Assembly (NCBI GenBank): GCA_903813345.2
Contig: CAIIXF020000010.1
Span: 5,201,169 to 5,265,168, forward strand
Length of the DNA stretch: 64,000 nt
Source of the DNA: Owenia fusiformis
Lineage: Eukaryota; Annelida; Polychaeta; Sabellida; Oweniidae
Direction: 5' to 3'
Each line of letters begins with the position of its first letter. The stretch's first letter is position 1. Under the pieces are notes generated by a model that did not search any database, had not been told where the DNA came from, and worked only from the letters and a program-made list of their open reading frames with translations. Shown piece by piece: positions 11,252-23,710 of this stretch. The translations under genes and the position numbers were made by a program.

Positions 11252-12580
11252 AGAGGAGGGAAAACTCCATGATTCAATTGATGACATACGATTTCCTGCT
11301 TCGCGCACCTCCTTTCCCGGAAGTGCGTATACCCTCCATCTTGGTTTTCAAGGCACTTAGAACAGAGCCGGGGCACTGATCTCTAAATATAACCCAGCTG
11401 AAGCATTGACTTTGTTCACAGTTTATAGAAGGCATGAATGCAATCATGTTCGAATATCAGTTATCACACATTTCAGCATGTGGTACAGGAAATATTCCAC
11501 GAAAGGTAATATTGTATCATCCACGAAAGCGAAGCTTGAGTGGTGATACATTGTTACCCGAGTGGAATATTTCCTGTATCACATAAGCTGAAACGTGTGA
11601 TGACGATTTTATATCACATGTCTAGGAATTTTGAAGCATTTTGATTTGGTCAGTTATGATTGTGTGGAAATCGTATGTCATCAATTGAATCATGGAGTTT
11701 TCCATGGCGCAACTGATGGTTGATTTCAACCGTAATGCTCTGCGTAGAGAACGCGTACATAGAGATCGTACAGATCCTCTTCAAATAAACGATAATGTGG
11801 ACCTTATTTTGCGATGTCACATGCCTAGGGTTAACTATTATAAAAGTTTACGAAATGATACAAGAGGTTCTCGAAAGGATAACTAACACGTGTACAAGCA
11901 CGTCCACGTGGTAATCAGTGCGACTGGTCGCATGGACATCGCAGACTGCGATTTGTTAATGAATAGGTCGCAGTCGCAGTCACTGCGACCTCGCACGGTG
12001 GTCGCAGTGTCTGCGACGTCGCAGTGTGATTGCGATAGCTTGATGAATGACCCCTCTGGTAACTATTATAATTTTTGATTTCGCTTTGAAACAATATGAC
12101 GTCATACCGTTGTATTCGTACTTGTCTGTGAAATAGTATGACGTCATATTGTTTTCCTTAGCTAGGAAGAAGAGGAGGGAAAACCCCATGATTCAATTGA
12201 TGACATACGATTTCCTCCTTCGCGCACCTCCTTTCCCGGAAGTACGTACGTTTTTTACCCTCCATCTTGGTTTTCAAAGTTTTCAAATTGACCTAGTTTT
12301 AAACCAATCAACGATCGACCCGCTAAACCAATCAGCGACGATGTCATCTCAATACAGATTTACATTATAAGCGTATGTCATCTTTGAACCCTGGGGTTTC
12401 TCCCCCTCTTGCTAGGTAGTGATATGACCAGTGACATCACATCATTGCTATTGACTCCGTAGTGATACAGTCCATCGTATCACATGAAAATTAGTCACGT
12501 GTCACGTGATACGGAATATACATCATCACAATAGACAAATCAAAATGCTTAGACACTCCTATCCATGTGATAAATATCAG
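11252..12580. repeat. Composite foldback region with direct and inverted repeats
   Basis: A block beginning GAGGAGGGAAAAC is present at about 11252-11357 and again at 12172-12283, and part of it is inverted at 11668-11702. A hairpin at 11462-11603 has the centre CGAAAGCGAAGCTTGAG. The segment around 11613-11665 is inverted at about 12525-12580. In the middle (11921-12040) the words GTCGCAGT and ACTGCGAC recur many times, giving an unusually CpG-rich patch for this window. This is probably a degraded composite foldback transposon. Confidence 0.5.
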
Positions 12581-14147
12581 TACAGTATAGTAATATGCAA
12601 GCATTCATAGTGCTTGTTGGTAATTGGTTGTGGTTCCATTTGCTTTTATTTGCTTTTCTGTTTGTGAAATTTTAAAATAAATGTTCGGTGAATCTTAGTT
12701 GACTTAATTAAAAGACAAACATATATGGGAACATGGTATCTAGAGCCATTTTAGTCAGGAAGGAATATGGGGTATTTTAAGGATCAATTGTTTTCTTCAG
12801 ATTGCAATGTTTTTTTAAAAATGTTCAGCATGGATATAGGGTTTGGACCTCAAAACCAAGGAATGCCAGAGCGGCACCCTTGGGTAACTCTCTACAGAGC
12901 ATTCCTCATACCTAATAAAATCGACAGGGGGTACTATAAGACGCCTTTATATCACAGACACTAATAATGGTATTGACTTGAAATTTTTGGGAAGTATTTT
13001 CGGTATGATATTTGATCTGTATGACAAAAATTAAGAAAAAATGTATACGTTGCTATAGCAACAGTAATAGAACACTATTTCTTACCTTAGAAATGCATTA
13101 TTTTGTGTGGTTTTATAACTGTCTTCATATTATTGATTCTTAAATTATCTGAAGCACATAGCATGATTAGAAGTGAAGATAAAATAATTCATCGTATCAT
13201 TTATGTTATATGTCTATAATTCCAGTTGCTATGGCAACATCACTTGATAACAGGTTCTTACATTTCACTTTCTTTAATAAGTACATGTATAAAGGTGATC
13301 AAAAGGTTCAACAATGTTATAGGGCTTAAGTCAAATTGTTTTTCAAAAAACCTCTCCCATTGAAATAACACAGGAGGCGAAAATTATTTTCAAAAATGAC
13401 TTTGAAGCGCTGTAACTTTAGTATTCATCAAATAAACTAAACACTTAGTGTTCAAAAAAGTTAGACAATTCAATTTTCTATATAAAATTTTTTGCCGAAT
13501 CTTTCACTGAAAATATATTTCCCATTGGATTACATGGGAGTGACGATTTTCAAAAATTTATCATTTTGTGAGACTTGGTAATTTGAATCATCGTGTACGA
13601 TGGCTTAAGAATTAGATATCTTTTTGAAAATAAGACTTGTAACATTCTTAAATACATTAGAGAGGCATAATGTAAGAAGACGTCAGCTGATTTATATGTT
13701 TGTTCAGATATATGCATTATTTATATATTTTACTTTAATACAAATTATTAAAATGGTATATTCAAAGTATAAATATAATGAAATCTAATGTTATCATACA
13801 GTAGAGAGGTTGGCATAGTCTAGACATTGGCATAATGTCCAAGTATTACAACCATTGCTTTTTTTCATCTGAACAATCAGACTATGATGGTTATCATGGC
13901 ATATAATAGGACTCCTACAATATTTGCACTTGTACTCATAAAACAACAATTTTTTCAATTTCTCAAAACTTTATTAATTTGTTTTGTTGAACAAAGTAGG
14001 TAAAGCCCAGAGATGAATTCCCAACCTTTTGTAAAGTGACAAACTTTTAAGTCTTGGTATCTTATTATTATGTCATGGAATCCATTATAGGTACAATGAT
14101 GATTAAAAAATACCTATTTTACAAAAGGTAAGTACACCTGAGGATAG

Positions 14148-14153
14148 TTTAAT
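14148..14153 (-). promoter_or_regulatory. Possible poly(A) signal of gene B (ATTAAA)
   Basis: ATTAAA on the minus strand, about 70 nt after the stop of gene B. No AATAAA is nearer. The homologous region of gene C uses AATAAA at 25965-25970. Confidence 0.35.
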
Positions 14154-14222
14154 ACATGTATGTCCATTGTATAATGTTGCTGTATAGCAAAAGATGAGTC
14201 TAGGGAAGGCAAGTGTACTGTT

Positions 14223-15034
14223 CTATTGTCCCGCAGATAAGATACATTGTCTGTTAGACCCACAGTCTGCCTTTAAGCTGACACAAGTGCTCATTATTGC
14301 CACTAGCCTTGCTGAAAATTCCCCCTTCCTTGCTTTCTTTGTGTATGATCCGTTGAAGATTTGGGGAGACAAACCATTCACTTTGCCAATCGGTTTTTGT
14401 TTTTTGTTTATCCTGACAAAAATGTAATAAAAATGTGTACTTCAGGGTTTTAAAAAAACGCAACCCAAAGAAATCGCTATATCTTGGAAAATACTAATTC
14501 AATTGTGTTCATTTTCAGGAAAGAAAGAAAATACCGTGTTTGTATAGCTCATGTTGTTAGTTGGATAAAAAAACCTGATGCCTTGGACACCTGCTCAAAA
14601 GACATTAGTATTAGAAGTAATAAAACAGCAATAAAACCTAATAATTTTCTAACCATTGTGTTTTGGCACTTCAGATTTAGCACAAATTATCCTCATTTAA
14701 TGTATGGTGAATTTATGGAGTTTCATTAAAATCACTCCAGGAACTTTACAGTCATGGTCAAAATGCCTTCTTAAGTCTGCCTGAACCAGGGCGTTTGATT
14801 GCGTTTTGTAAGCATTTCGACCATGACTGTAAAGTCCCAGCAGTGATTTTGATTTCACTCTACAGATTTACCATACATTGAATGAAAATTCTTTGTGCCA
14901 AACTTGAAGAGCCAAAACACTATGGTTAGGAAGTTATTTAGTTTTTTTGCGGTTGCAGTCACAGGTGACTGCGTTTTTCGTATTTTTCTAGTACAAATGT
15001 CTTTTGAGCAGGTGTCCAAGGCATTATGTTTTAC

Positions 15035-15071
<37 letters not shown>

Positions 15072-18000
15072 CAGGAGCTAACATACACAGTCTTTTCTTT
15101 CTTTCCCGAAAAAATGAACACAATTGAATAAGTATTTCGCAAGATATGGCGATTTCTTTAGGTTGCGTTTTAACACCCTGTATTACATTAAAGTAGTAAT
15201 TAATCGATAACTGGTTTTCAGAATGCCTATTGAAGGTAGATCTGCATGATAAAAATTACTTTCATCTCTGATCTCTAGATTGTATTAGCCAATTAATTAT
15301 TACATACCATATTAATTATTACATACCATATCTTAGCTCTAACATTCATATGCCCATACTCTCCTCTTCGCAAGAAGATACAATTGTAGATGACCTTCAC
15401 AGTTGAATTTGGTCTGATAGTATCAGGTTTCTTAGGGTTTGGTCCATAACAGTTCAGACTGCATTGGACCACTTCCTCGGCCTCTGTGAGATAAAATAAA
15501 AATGTGTAGTATTAAAGGAGAACTGAAGAACTGCATCATCAAGAAAGGATTATCTATACAGATGTAGATAAATAAGGGTTATGAACTGGGAGGTTTTGGA
15601 TATGGGGTTTATCCAGAGGGAGATGTGCATATCCCACGAGGGATGAACCCAATATCCAAACCGACCGTACATAACTGCTTTATCCTATACCAAGTAGAGT
15701 TTTCAGTGAAATTACCGGAAGCGGGAAGATATGCACCGAAGCGGGAAGATATGCACTGAAGCGGGAGATATGGCTGGAGATATGGAGGTTCTGGATATGG
15801 AAACCTCAAAATCAGGATACGGGATATATCTTACCAACTTATCTCCCTAAAACTCAACTTGGCATAGGATAAATACTTTTATTGGTGCTCAGCACATAAT
15901 GTCACTAAAGAGACCAAATTAATAGTTTTTCAATGGAAATTTTTACACAATAGTGTGATAACAAATGATAAACTTTTTAAAATGAAAATCAAGGAAATGC
16001 CAAATTGAAATTTTTGTAATAAAAATAAAGATGATTTAACACATAGATTTAAAACATGCAATTTTTTACTCCCAATATTGGACTTTATAAGAAACAATTG
16101 TGAAATAAGTTTAAATGAACAAACCATCTTTAAAGGTATTTTTGGTAAGGAAAAAAGTACCTCAATCAACTTACAATTGTTGCTAAGTGGACAATCCACA
16201 AGCAAAAATTGGAATTGTACCAAAGATTTTACATAATTTTAAAATAGAATTTGATGAAAGAAACATTGCATTGTAATTGTAGAATCTTGAAATGATATGA
16301 AAATAAATTTAAAATATAAAAAAAGAAAGGATCATCTATGTTGAATTTCCTTCTGTTCTCGCTGCAGTAGTTTTTTAAAGAAGGAAGTTATTGTTGAGGG
16401 CTCTGTGAGCCTTGGATTCAAAGGAATTATTTTCTGTCATACATGTACTTATCTTAGTAAAATATACATAAAATACATTTACTTTTACATTTCCCATTTC
16501 TGCAGAACATTTTACCAAGACATTCTGGACTTCTTCCACAGCGGTACCCAAATTCATGTTTCATTCCACACTTTCCTTTTAGTATACCACCAAGTCCTCC
16601 CGTAGTGCAGTATTTATATCTGCCATTCTCATATTGTAAGCAATCATTGTCAGTCCTACAAGTTTCCTCACAAATGCCTACAATCAAGCCCAATAGTAAA
16701 ATATCTTTCTATGACATTTATTGTTCTCTCTTCATATAATAAGAGGTACACACGAATTTGTTGATTGAACATTCATGCAGGCATTGCTTATTTCTCATTC
16801 ATTATGAAGGAAGTGTGTATAAGGTGGCATATTGTTGTGGCCACTATTTACCAGAATTTGGCATCAACATACAATTATATCTTTGTAAAATTTTAAAATT
16901 TCCCAGGTTGTGGCCTTAATGTAAACGCCATTTTGATGTCACCACCCAAAGTGGTGAGATATTGTAACTGTCTCCAATTTTCTTGTAGATGATGTTCGGC
17001 AATCGGGGGTTTATGTCTGTAAACAATGGCAGGTGGTGACATTTTGCATGTTAATGCATTGTTTTAAATATGGTTGAGTAGGCCTTGTTTTCATAGTAAT
17101 AAAGATGTCATTGGGTAATTAAAAATAATATTATTAGTCTTACCATTTACACACTTTGACTGCTCCAAGCATTGAACATTCCTTGTACAGTTTTCTCCAG
17201 GTTTAACCATAGGAACACACATTCCATTGTCACACCAGTATCTGTGCTTGCATTCATTACTAAATATGCATCTCCTTAATGGCCTACTTCTCAGAATTTG
17301 GCATTTCTCTGTAAATTGTAACAATTTTGTCATGATCACAATGTATTGTGATGTTGTAACTATGATTGAAAAGCTTTTGCTTACAGTATATAGAGATATT
17401 ACAAGTACATGACATGTATATATACAGGTTGTTTAAAAACATCCATTTTTTATTCAATTTAGCTTTTTGAAAACACATGGCTTTCAATAAAGTTTAGGCA
17501 TGATATGCAAGAATCAGTTCCACAGTTGTTCCTAAAATGAGATAGATCAGTCTTCTCCTCCAAGGGTTAGAAATAATCTCGATTTACGTCATTAAATATT
17601 CAACATCCAGTCAAACTGATGTCATGATTGAAATCTACATGTAAAAGTACACAGATCTAGAAATATGGTTTCGAAAATTGTTTATCAAGTTTGAAAATTT
17701 AATTTCTTTGAAAATGTGACTTCTAGTTCTGGTTGATTCCCCATACACCCTGTGTTACAAAATCACAAAAAGTGAAATATCGTTTCTTGTAATGAACAGA
17801 TAACATTTTATTTTACTGTACACATTTTAATTTGCATAACTATTAGTTACATAAGGGTCATATCAAAATTAAACCACTAAAACAGATATAAGATAAGTTA
17901 AATGGATCTTTCTACTATTCATTTATTTATTATACCCGCCATGCTATCTGACCGGAACGAGCCATCTGGTGGTGAAACTAGTAACTACCTACTCGCATCA

Positions 18001-19221
18001 GCTTTATTAAAAACATATGGATTCAAGATTATATTCAAAGCATCAATTTTATGATTTTAATCTGGTACTTAAATGTGTAACATGACTTATAACAGTGTAA
18101 CATTATTGCTTCGAATAGCATCCTGAATTTTCAAATAAACCTCCAGAGTTGGTTTATCGTTATTATTCAAGGGCCCTTATGATGTATTTATCCTATTTCA
18201 GGAACAACTGTAAATAGTGTTTTCTACATATCTGCATTCCCTGTTTAAATATTATCTTAATCCATGCATTTGAAAAAATAATATCAAAATAAAAATATGG
18301 ATTTTTGCTCCATCCTGTATGTAATTAGTTCTCTTACTGTCTACGCATTTTAACTTGTCCATGCATTGAGCATTCTTTTTACACTTTCCTCCAATATTAA
18401 CCATAGGAGTACATCTTCTTTTGTTGCACCAGTATTTGTCTTTGCATTCATTGTTCGATTTACAGGTTTTTGGTGCAGCTGAGACCTCCAAGGCTGCAAG
18501 GAAAAATGGAGAGATAAAGAGAAATCTATTCGTGTAGGCCTATATCTCATGTACCTTTATCACATTTGGCTTAGTATTTTTGATTGAACTGTTAACATAT
18601 ACTTACTTGCACTTTCAGATAATTTAAAAGCTTAAACTATGAATACTAAAACAATGTTTGGTATATCTTTATGTCCCTGGTGAACAATAAGTCGGAATTT
18701 ACAATTGATGTATAACATTGCTCTAGCTGTCAACTTCCAAATTGTTAACTTACTTAAAGGTGGTCACTTGTTAAGATTCCAATCGATTCCAATTGAATTA
18801 AGATTAGATGAAAATCTAAAACATTTTGTCTTGTGTCCAACATCCCTAAATACTCAAATGTTTATACTATTTTTAAATATTAAATCGCATTTCTGCTGAT
18901 TTCAATTTTGACTCATTTTGAAGGGTCATTTAAAGCACTTAATTACCACACTATCCTATGTTTGTCATGACACCTAAATATTTTCAAAAGTATATTTTGA
19001 CACTTAAGATAATTATGTGGGGTTATTTACACCTTATTGCAACCAGTCCTTTGATGCTGGATTCTTCAAAACCACTTCACAATTTTGATGTCTAGTTTTT
19101 TTATTATATATTGAGTCATAATGAATTGTCTGTCTTAATGTTACATACCTGTTGCTGCTGCTGATGCTGCTTTTACAAACATTAGCACGATCAAAACAAT
19201 CCACTTTCTAAACAACTTCAT
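14223..19221 (-). CDS. Gene B: secreted cysteine-rich modular protein
   Basis: Six minus-strand exons: 19221-19149, 18493-18338, 17308-17144, 16677-16483, 15483-15327, 14412-14223. They total 936 nt and 311 residues, closing in frame. Residues 1-24 are a signal peptide (MKLFRKWIVLIVLM, then an Ala-rich end). Two first-type cysteine modules follow (25-76 and 77-131; NNEC..KYWC, SNEC..RYWC, each with a PMV or similar core). The second-type module (132-196) has CEETCRTDNDC, KYCTTGGL, GYRCGRSPEC and MFCRNGKC. Residues 197-248 read EAEEVVQCSLNCYGPNP and YNCIFLRRGE. The C-terminal exon has SYTKKARKGEFSA and three more cysteines. Cysteines are even in number in each block (24 and 6), which fits disulphide-bonded extracellular folding. 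The modules look like Dickkopf- or EB-type knots, but no named family fits. Confidence 0.85.
14443..15180. mobile_element. 738-bp foldback element in gene B last intron
   Basis: Near-complete palindrome. The ends CAGGG..TTAAAA..ACGCAACC are followed by arms of about 340-370 bp that meet near 14790, where GGAACTTTACAGTCATGG pairs with CCATGACTGTAAAGTCC. Only the right arm carries an AACT microsatellite and a GTCACAGGTGACTGC block. It fills most of the 914-bp last intron of gene B. The matching intron of gene C is only 200 bp, so the insertion came after the B/C duplication. Confidence 0.75.
15034..15072. repeat. (AACT)n microsatellite
   Basis: About nine and a half perfect AACT units inside the right arm of the foldback element. 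The left arm lacks the array, so the tract grew after the palindrome formed. Confidence 0.9.
15520..15872. repeat. Small foldback cluster in gene B intron 4
   Basis: Inverted arms TTATCCTATACC (about 15679-15701) and GGCATAGGATAAA (to 15872) enclose tandem copies of GAAGCGGGAAGATATGCA. A second hairpin around 15600-15655 pairs TGGATATGGGGTTTATCC with GGATGAACCCAATATCCA. Non-coding, probably a degraded foldback MITE. Confidence 0.55.
15880..16330 (+). pseudogene. 3' end of a non-LTR retrotransposon (degraded)
   Basis: The plus-strand frame reads QWKFLHNSVITNDKLFKMKI, then (after a TGA that replaces a Cys codon) NFCNKNKDDLTHRFKTC, then a hydrophobic stretch and LNEQTIFKGIFG. This is the pattern of the zinc-knuckle tail found downstream of reverse transcriptase in CR1/L2/L1-like elements (C.FC.....T..H.F..C). 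The copy is truncated at its 5' side and inserted in intron 4 of gene B, antisense to the gene. An A-rich stretch follows near 16300-16325. Confidence 0.6.
16936..17063. mobile_element. T-family MITE, short copy (gene B intron 3)
   Basis: Begins ATGTCACCACCC.AAGTGGTGA and ends GGTGGTGACATTTTGCATG followed by TTAATGC. These are the ends of a family with a longer copy at 36059-36585. About 128 bp, internally deleted. Confidence 0.65.
17570..18000. repeat. R1 repeat, copy 2 (gene B intron 2)
   Basis: Homologous to 50551-50978 in the same orientation and to 3708-4123 inverted. Ends TAGAAATAATC and CTACTCGCATC. Lies between exons 2 and 3 of gene B. Confidence 0.7.
18743..18775 (-). other. Relic splice donor and deletion joint in gene B intron 1
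   Basis: On the minus strand AGTAAGTTAAC (near 18757-18747) matches the donor of gene C exon 4 (at 28922). Sequence to the right of about 18770 matches gene C near 30610 instead. Gene C's three extra exons lie between those two points, so gene B looks like a deletion product that kept the intronic half of the donor. Confidence 0.55.
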
Positions 19222-21900
19222 TTTTATATCATTATTTGCAAGATTACAATATTACATTTAGATGTTACAGCTCTGAACTTAAAATTATTCTCTGGAGAGT
19301 CAAATAAAAAAACATGATGTGTTCGTGATTAATATTGATAATTATAATGTCAACTATGATGCTACACCCACTCAACTTTCATTTCTAATATATGAGGGTA
19401 GATGGTAATACTGCATTTCAATCCCAGCCAGTGATTTTCTTGTTCTTGGTTTATTTCAAACTCAAATATGATACAACATCAATTCATATTGAAATACATT
19501 TGGATTATAAATATATATAAAAACTGACTCTAATCGGGATCAGGTCTTTTTGCAGATAAACATTCTAAAGTGGTCAAGTCCCCATAAAATACATTCCATA
19601 GTTTTGTTAACTTAAATTGTAACAAGGTATCTAAATATATGGTGGTTTAGGAGGGGTGCTTATTAGACATTGTTAATATGTTAAATCATAGTTTGGAATA
19701 GTTGGGGTTTGTTTTCTGTATAACGGGTTCAGAACTGTACGAATCATATGACATTTTAAAGTGGTTCTTTAACAACCTCTATGCCCAGGTCTTTGTTGGT
19801 TTTGTGGACTTGGATTTTAAAATGGTACCTTAATGATGTGGTGATATGGGAGGGGTTATTTAGACATTGTGAAAGCCCCCGTGTTAAATTTAAACCACTA
19901 AAGTTATATTGTATTTCTTACCCAATTTCATCAAAGTGTGAAACTGTTTTTTAAATTTCACAAATTGGTCTTTGAAGGACTTTTTGTTGGAATCGTGAAA
20001 TTATTTAAAACTAGCTTTTAGAGGTCACATTTTTCTTTTAATAAGCGATAATTCATACCAATGCAAAGCATTCATCCTCACAGTTTTTTGCCTAAAAATA
20101 AGAAAATCAGATCATAAATATGCGAGAAATTAGCTCATCGATGCATGAAAATGATTCAGAGAAAAACGAAATTTAAAATTTTAGTTCTCATAGAAACCAA
20201 TGGTGCGATAATATCTAAAACATTATATATTCTTCCTTTTAACCTGGTTAGACAATCAACATTGGTTTATTTTTGAAGTTTAGAACATTTAGAAAAGATT
20301 GAAAAAAACGAATTTTTAAAAATGTTTTTGCCACCTGAGTGACATCACTTAGGTTGCAAAATATTTTTGATATGCTAAAACATTGAAGTGACACATTAGA
20401 TATGGGATTTTATTATTGAAATAGTGTGTCCTTTGTTCAATCTTTGCATTGGTGTCAAAAAGATAATCTTTTTTAAAATGTATGTTGGAAAATTTGATGG
20501 TTAAAAAATTTCAACTTTTCTTGAAAAATAGTGGGAAATTTGAATGTTTGAGAAATTAAAAGCTGACTACTTTTTTCCAAATTCTTTTTACAAAAATCTC
20601 TAAAATAACAACTACCATTATGAAAAAAAAGTATATACGGTAAATGATAAAAACATATATATTTTCAATCTTTACACAGAGACTTCAACATGTTAGTCTT
20701 GTATATTTGAGATTTGTTTTCTTAATTACTGGTTGTACTCTTAGATGTTTCATTTTCCCGCATACAACTACATATTTATACATATACAGACACATACATA
20801 TTTGGTATATTTTGTGATATAAGATAAAACTGTTTACGTTATGTTTCATGACCTTGACATCTATTTGTATATTGCCCATGTTGTTTGACTTGTGATTTGT
20901 TGTATCTTTATTTATTTGAATTATCAAAAAAACACAAACCTCATTGTAATCTTTTTTAATTATAAACATGGAATAAATAGGAGAGTTTGATCAAGACAGG
21001 ATGTCATTGGTGCATGCACATTAACCAGGTCTTTTGTTGAACGTGTATTTGACAAAGGTGACGATCGTGATTGTGTTTATTGTTGGGTATATTGTGATTG
21101 CAATGTTTTTCACATATTTTGTTTTAATGAATGACAATAGAACATAGTAATGTCAAAGTCGTGAAGTCGATTGATATGATCATCAACCAATGTTTTATTG
21201 CTGACATTTACAGCAGCAAGTTGAGCTCTGGTTCATGCTTAAGTGATTGGCATAAACATCAAAAAGTTGAATATATTATGTATGGTGCTGAAAATGGTAC
21301 TGAAAATCATTTTATGATAACGGATGATACTAAAATGATTTAATGATGGTTGATGAAAGAGGTTTAATTTGACACTATTTCTCTGTTGATCTGATCATTG
21401 GTTGGTACATTTGGCTTCATTTTCTTGCGACGTTTGATGTTTATTGAGTTATAAATAGTCCTGTTGTGATATTGGTTTGTGGCATGGTGTTGAATGTTAT
21501 TTGCTTTGTTGGCATTTCTATTTTAATGTGTCTTTCATGTAAAATACCAAAATAAATGTACATGAATTGATTTATGTAAGGAATAGTTAACAACTGATAC
21601 TGTTTATATCCAAGGTACTACTTTCATTAATTCTCATTTAAGGTTTAGAAATGGGTTGTATTGTGATGCCTCCTGGTCTCGTGTAATGGTCTACATATAA
21701 CTGATTTGAACTTATAAATGCATACTTTAACTTCCATATTTCTACTATGTTCTGAGTATAGGTTTTCACATTTAGCATTCTGTATTTCTTTGCGCGTTTA
21801 CGAGAAGTCTGTGTTAAAATGTAGGCACAGTAATCACAATACGATTTCGTCGGGACTTCTTGGTTGTTCCAGAACTCCACGTCTATGTTTTTAAACTTAT
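19222..21900. other. Gene B upstream flank, no gene seen
   Basis: Non-coding AT-rich DNA matching the upstream region of gene C in blocks up to about 21440. Gene B's expected promoter position reads AGAATAATTTTAAG where gene C has GAGTATAAATAAGAG, so a canonical TATA box is absent here. A minus-strand frame at 21638-21880 (CDYCAYILTQ) is unassigned. Confidence 0.5.
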
Positions 21901-22483
21901 GGGGACTATATTAGCGAGATCAATAGTGCAAGAAAACAGGCAAATAGTTCCTTCATGGAACGAAGCATGAAACTTTCCACATATCATCAGAATACCATTC
22001 CCTTTGATTTAAGAGCCAGAGCCATTTTTGTGGTCCACTAGAATGATCAAAAAATAGTAAGTACCCCCTCCCACCAAATCACATGGGGGTGGGGAGATAT
22101 AGGAATATTTTTTTCATAAAGAAATGTCTTTGAATATGGTCATACTACAGTTTTAGTGTGCTATTTTCATGGTAAAGAAATTTTGCAAACATAACAAGAT
22201 GATTTATCATTGATTTCCATCATTGTTAAAGACTAATCATGGGCGACGCCCACTTTTCATACCTTGAACATTTAGATTATTAAATCTCATCATGGGTTGA
22301 ACAAATGAATGTAATTCAGTTTTCTGGATAACACCAGATACCTTTTTGGTGTTAGGTGCTATAATTAATCTTAGCATTTGACTTTTTAAAGGCTTACACC
22401 ATAGCACAACCCTGTTTAGAAGAAGAAAGCAAGCAACAAATGTCCCAGATCTACAACATGTATCCACTATTCTATGTACATGT

Positions 22484-22705
22484 ATGTCGAGTCTCTATTT
22501 TCTCCTGAAGAGAACCTATGCTACAGATACAACTTTCCAGAATTTAGATGATGATGTGCTTAAACAGTTTGATGAATGGTGTGCTGACCCAGTGCCTAAA
22601 CAGTTTGATGAATGGTGTGCTGACCAAGTGCTTAAACAGATTGATGAATGGTGTGCTGACCAACAGAATGTACCAGTCTTCAAGCTTTGGTTTCTGATTA
22701 TTTAA
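22484..22705 (+). pseudogene. Fragment with tandem KQFDEWCAD repeats (left arm)
   Basis: A 73-codon frame with three tandem copies of a KQ(F/I)DEWCAD unit. The mirror copy at 25145-24960 has two, so the unit number varies between the arms. It continues into QNVPVFKLWFLII and stops. It is part of the degraded gene family in the palindrome. I infer a transposon-type origin; the function is unknown. Confidence 0.4.
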
Positions 22706-23401
22706 ATTGAAATACTGTGCCTTGACTATGTGAGGGCTAATAGGACAGGAGAATTTTCCTCTTTATTTCCAGATGGTTTCTCTTTGATTTTCATAGTTGT
22801 TAAAGACTAGTCATGGGCGACGCCCACTTTTCATATGCTGGACATTTAGGCTATTAAACCTCTTTCATGGGTTGAACCAGACCGCCACAGTCACAGCCTG
22901 CAGTCTCTAAATTCTCAAGAGAGCATATACTACATATACAGCTGTCCAGAATCTAGATAATGAAGTAATAAACAGTTTGATGAAAGGTGTGCTGACCAAC
23001 AGAATGTACCAGTCTTTAAGTTTTGGTTTCAGATTATTTGAATCGAAATACTGTGCCTTAACTAAGTGTGGGCTATCAGAGAGGGAAATTTCCCTCTTTA
23101 TCTCCAGTCAATAAGCAATCTTATCACCTGGTTTTTTGTTTTTTGACCTTGTCAATATGCTTGCTGAGTACCAGTTCAGTATATCATCAGAACTCAAAGT
23201 TCAAAAATGGATAGCTTTTGGAAAAGTAAAAAATTAGAGATATCTCACTTCTCATGAAATTGCAGCTGCCCTTTGACATGGTTGGACTATGTGTCTCCCC
23301 TTATTTCATGCCCCAACAGGTTCAGACACTATATCTGGATTCCAATCATTGAACGTTTTTTGTGATTTTATACAATAGAGACAACAATGAAATAACTGTA
23401 A

Positions 23402-23710
23402 ATGCTGCAAGACAAGAAATGTTCACAAAGAAAACAGCTCAAATTGAGAACATCCCACCATAAGTTGCATAAGTTGGTTCCAGACAATTATACCTATGTC
23501 AGTCCTCGCTTCACCCTCACAATTGAGTTGGAAATCCATTACCACAAAGGCTGGGAAAATAATTTGGTTGCCAGTATGGAAAACATTGCCCAAGCTTCAG
23601 ATGCATGCCAAATGCTAGTAAAATGCAGCTGCAAACAACAGTGCTCAACAAAAAGATGCAAGTGCTTTTTTGTCATTCTAGTGAACCACAAAAATGGCTC
23701 TGGCTCTTAA
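23402..23710 (+). pseudogene. Fragment with CXC-type cysteine tail
   Basis: The frame ends in LVKCSCKQQCSTKRCKC, the pattern of a tesmin-like CXC tail seen at the C-terminus of multi-copy, transposon-like invertebrate proteins. The frame is lost soon after and runs into a copy of the palindrome's outer sequence. It is a fossil, and I do not recognise the N-terminal part. Confidence 0.4.

Larger units (their letters stand above)
10763..14222. other. Gene A upstream to gene B downstream: foldback-rich, no gene
   Basis: No supported exon. It contains foldbacks at 11005-11116 and 11462-11603, and an inverted-repeat composite to about 12580. A block at 10915-11000 is repeated directly at 13697-13775. 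From about 13860 the sequence matches the region downstream of gene C (25740 on). The upstream flank of gene A carries TATA-like words (CATAAAATC near 10775), which are not diagnostic. Confidence 0.5.
13860..21440. repeat. Segmental duplication, copy with gene B
   Basis: Matches 25740-32330 in order and orientation over gene, introns and about 2 kb of upstream DNA, interrupted by element insertions private to each copy. Examples of matched blocks: 13910-14050 with 25770-25910, 19610-19900 with 31440-31560, 20690-20760 with 31555-31625, and 21000-21230 with 32080-32320. Divergence is substantial, so the duplication is not recent. Confidence 0.7.
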
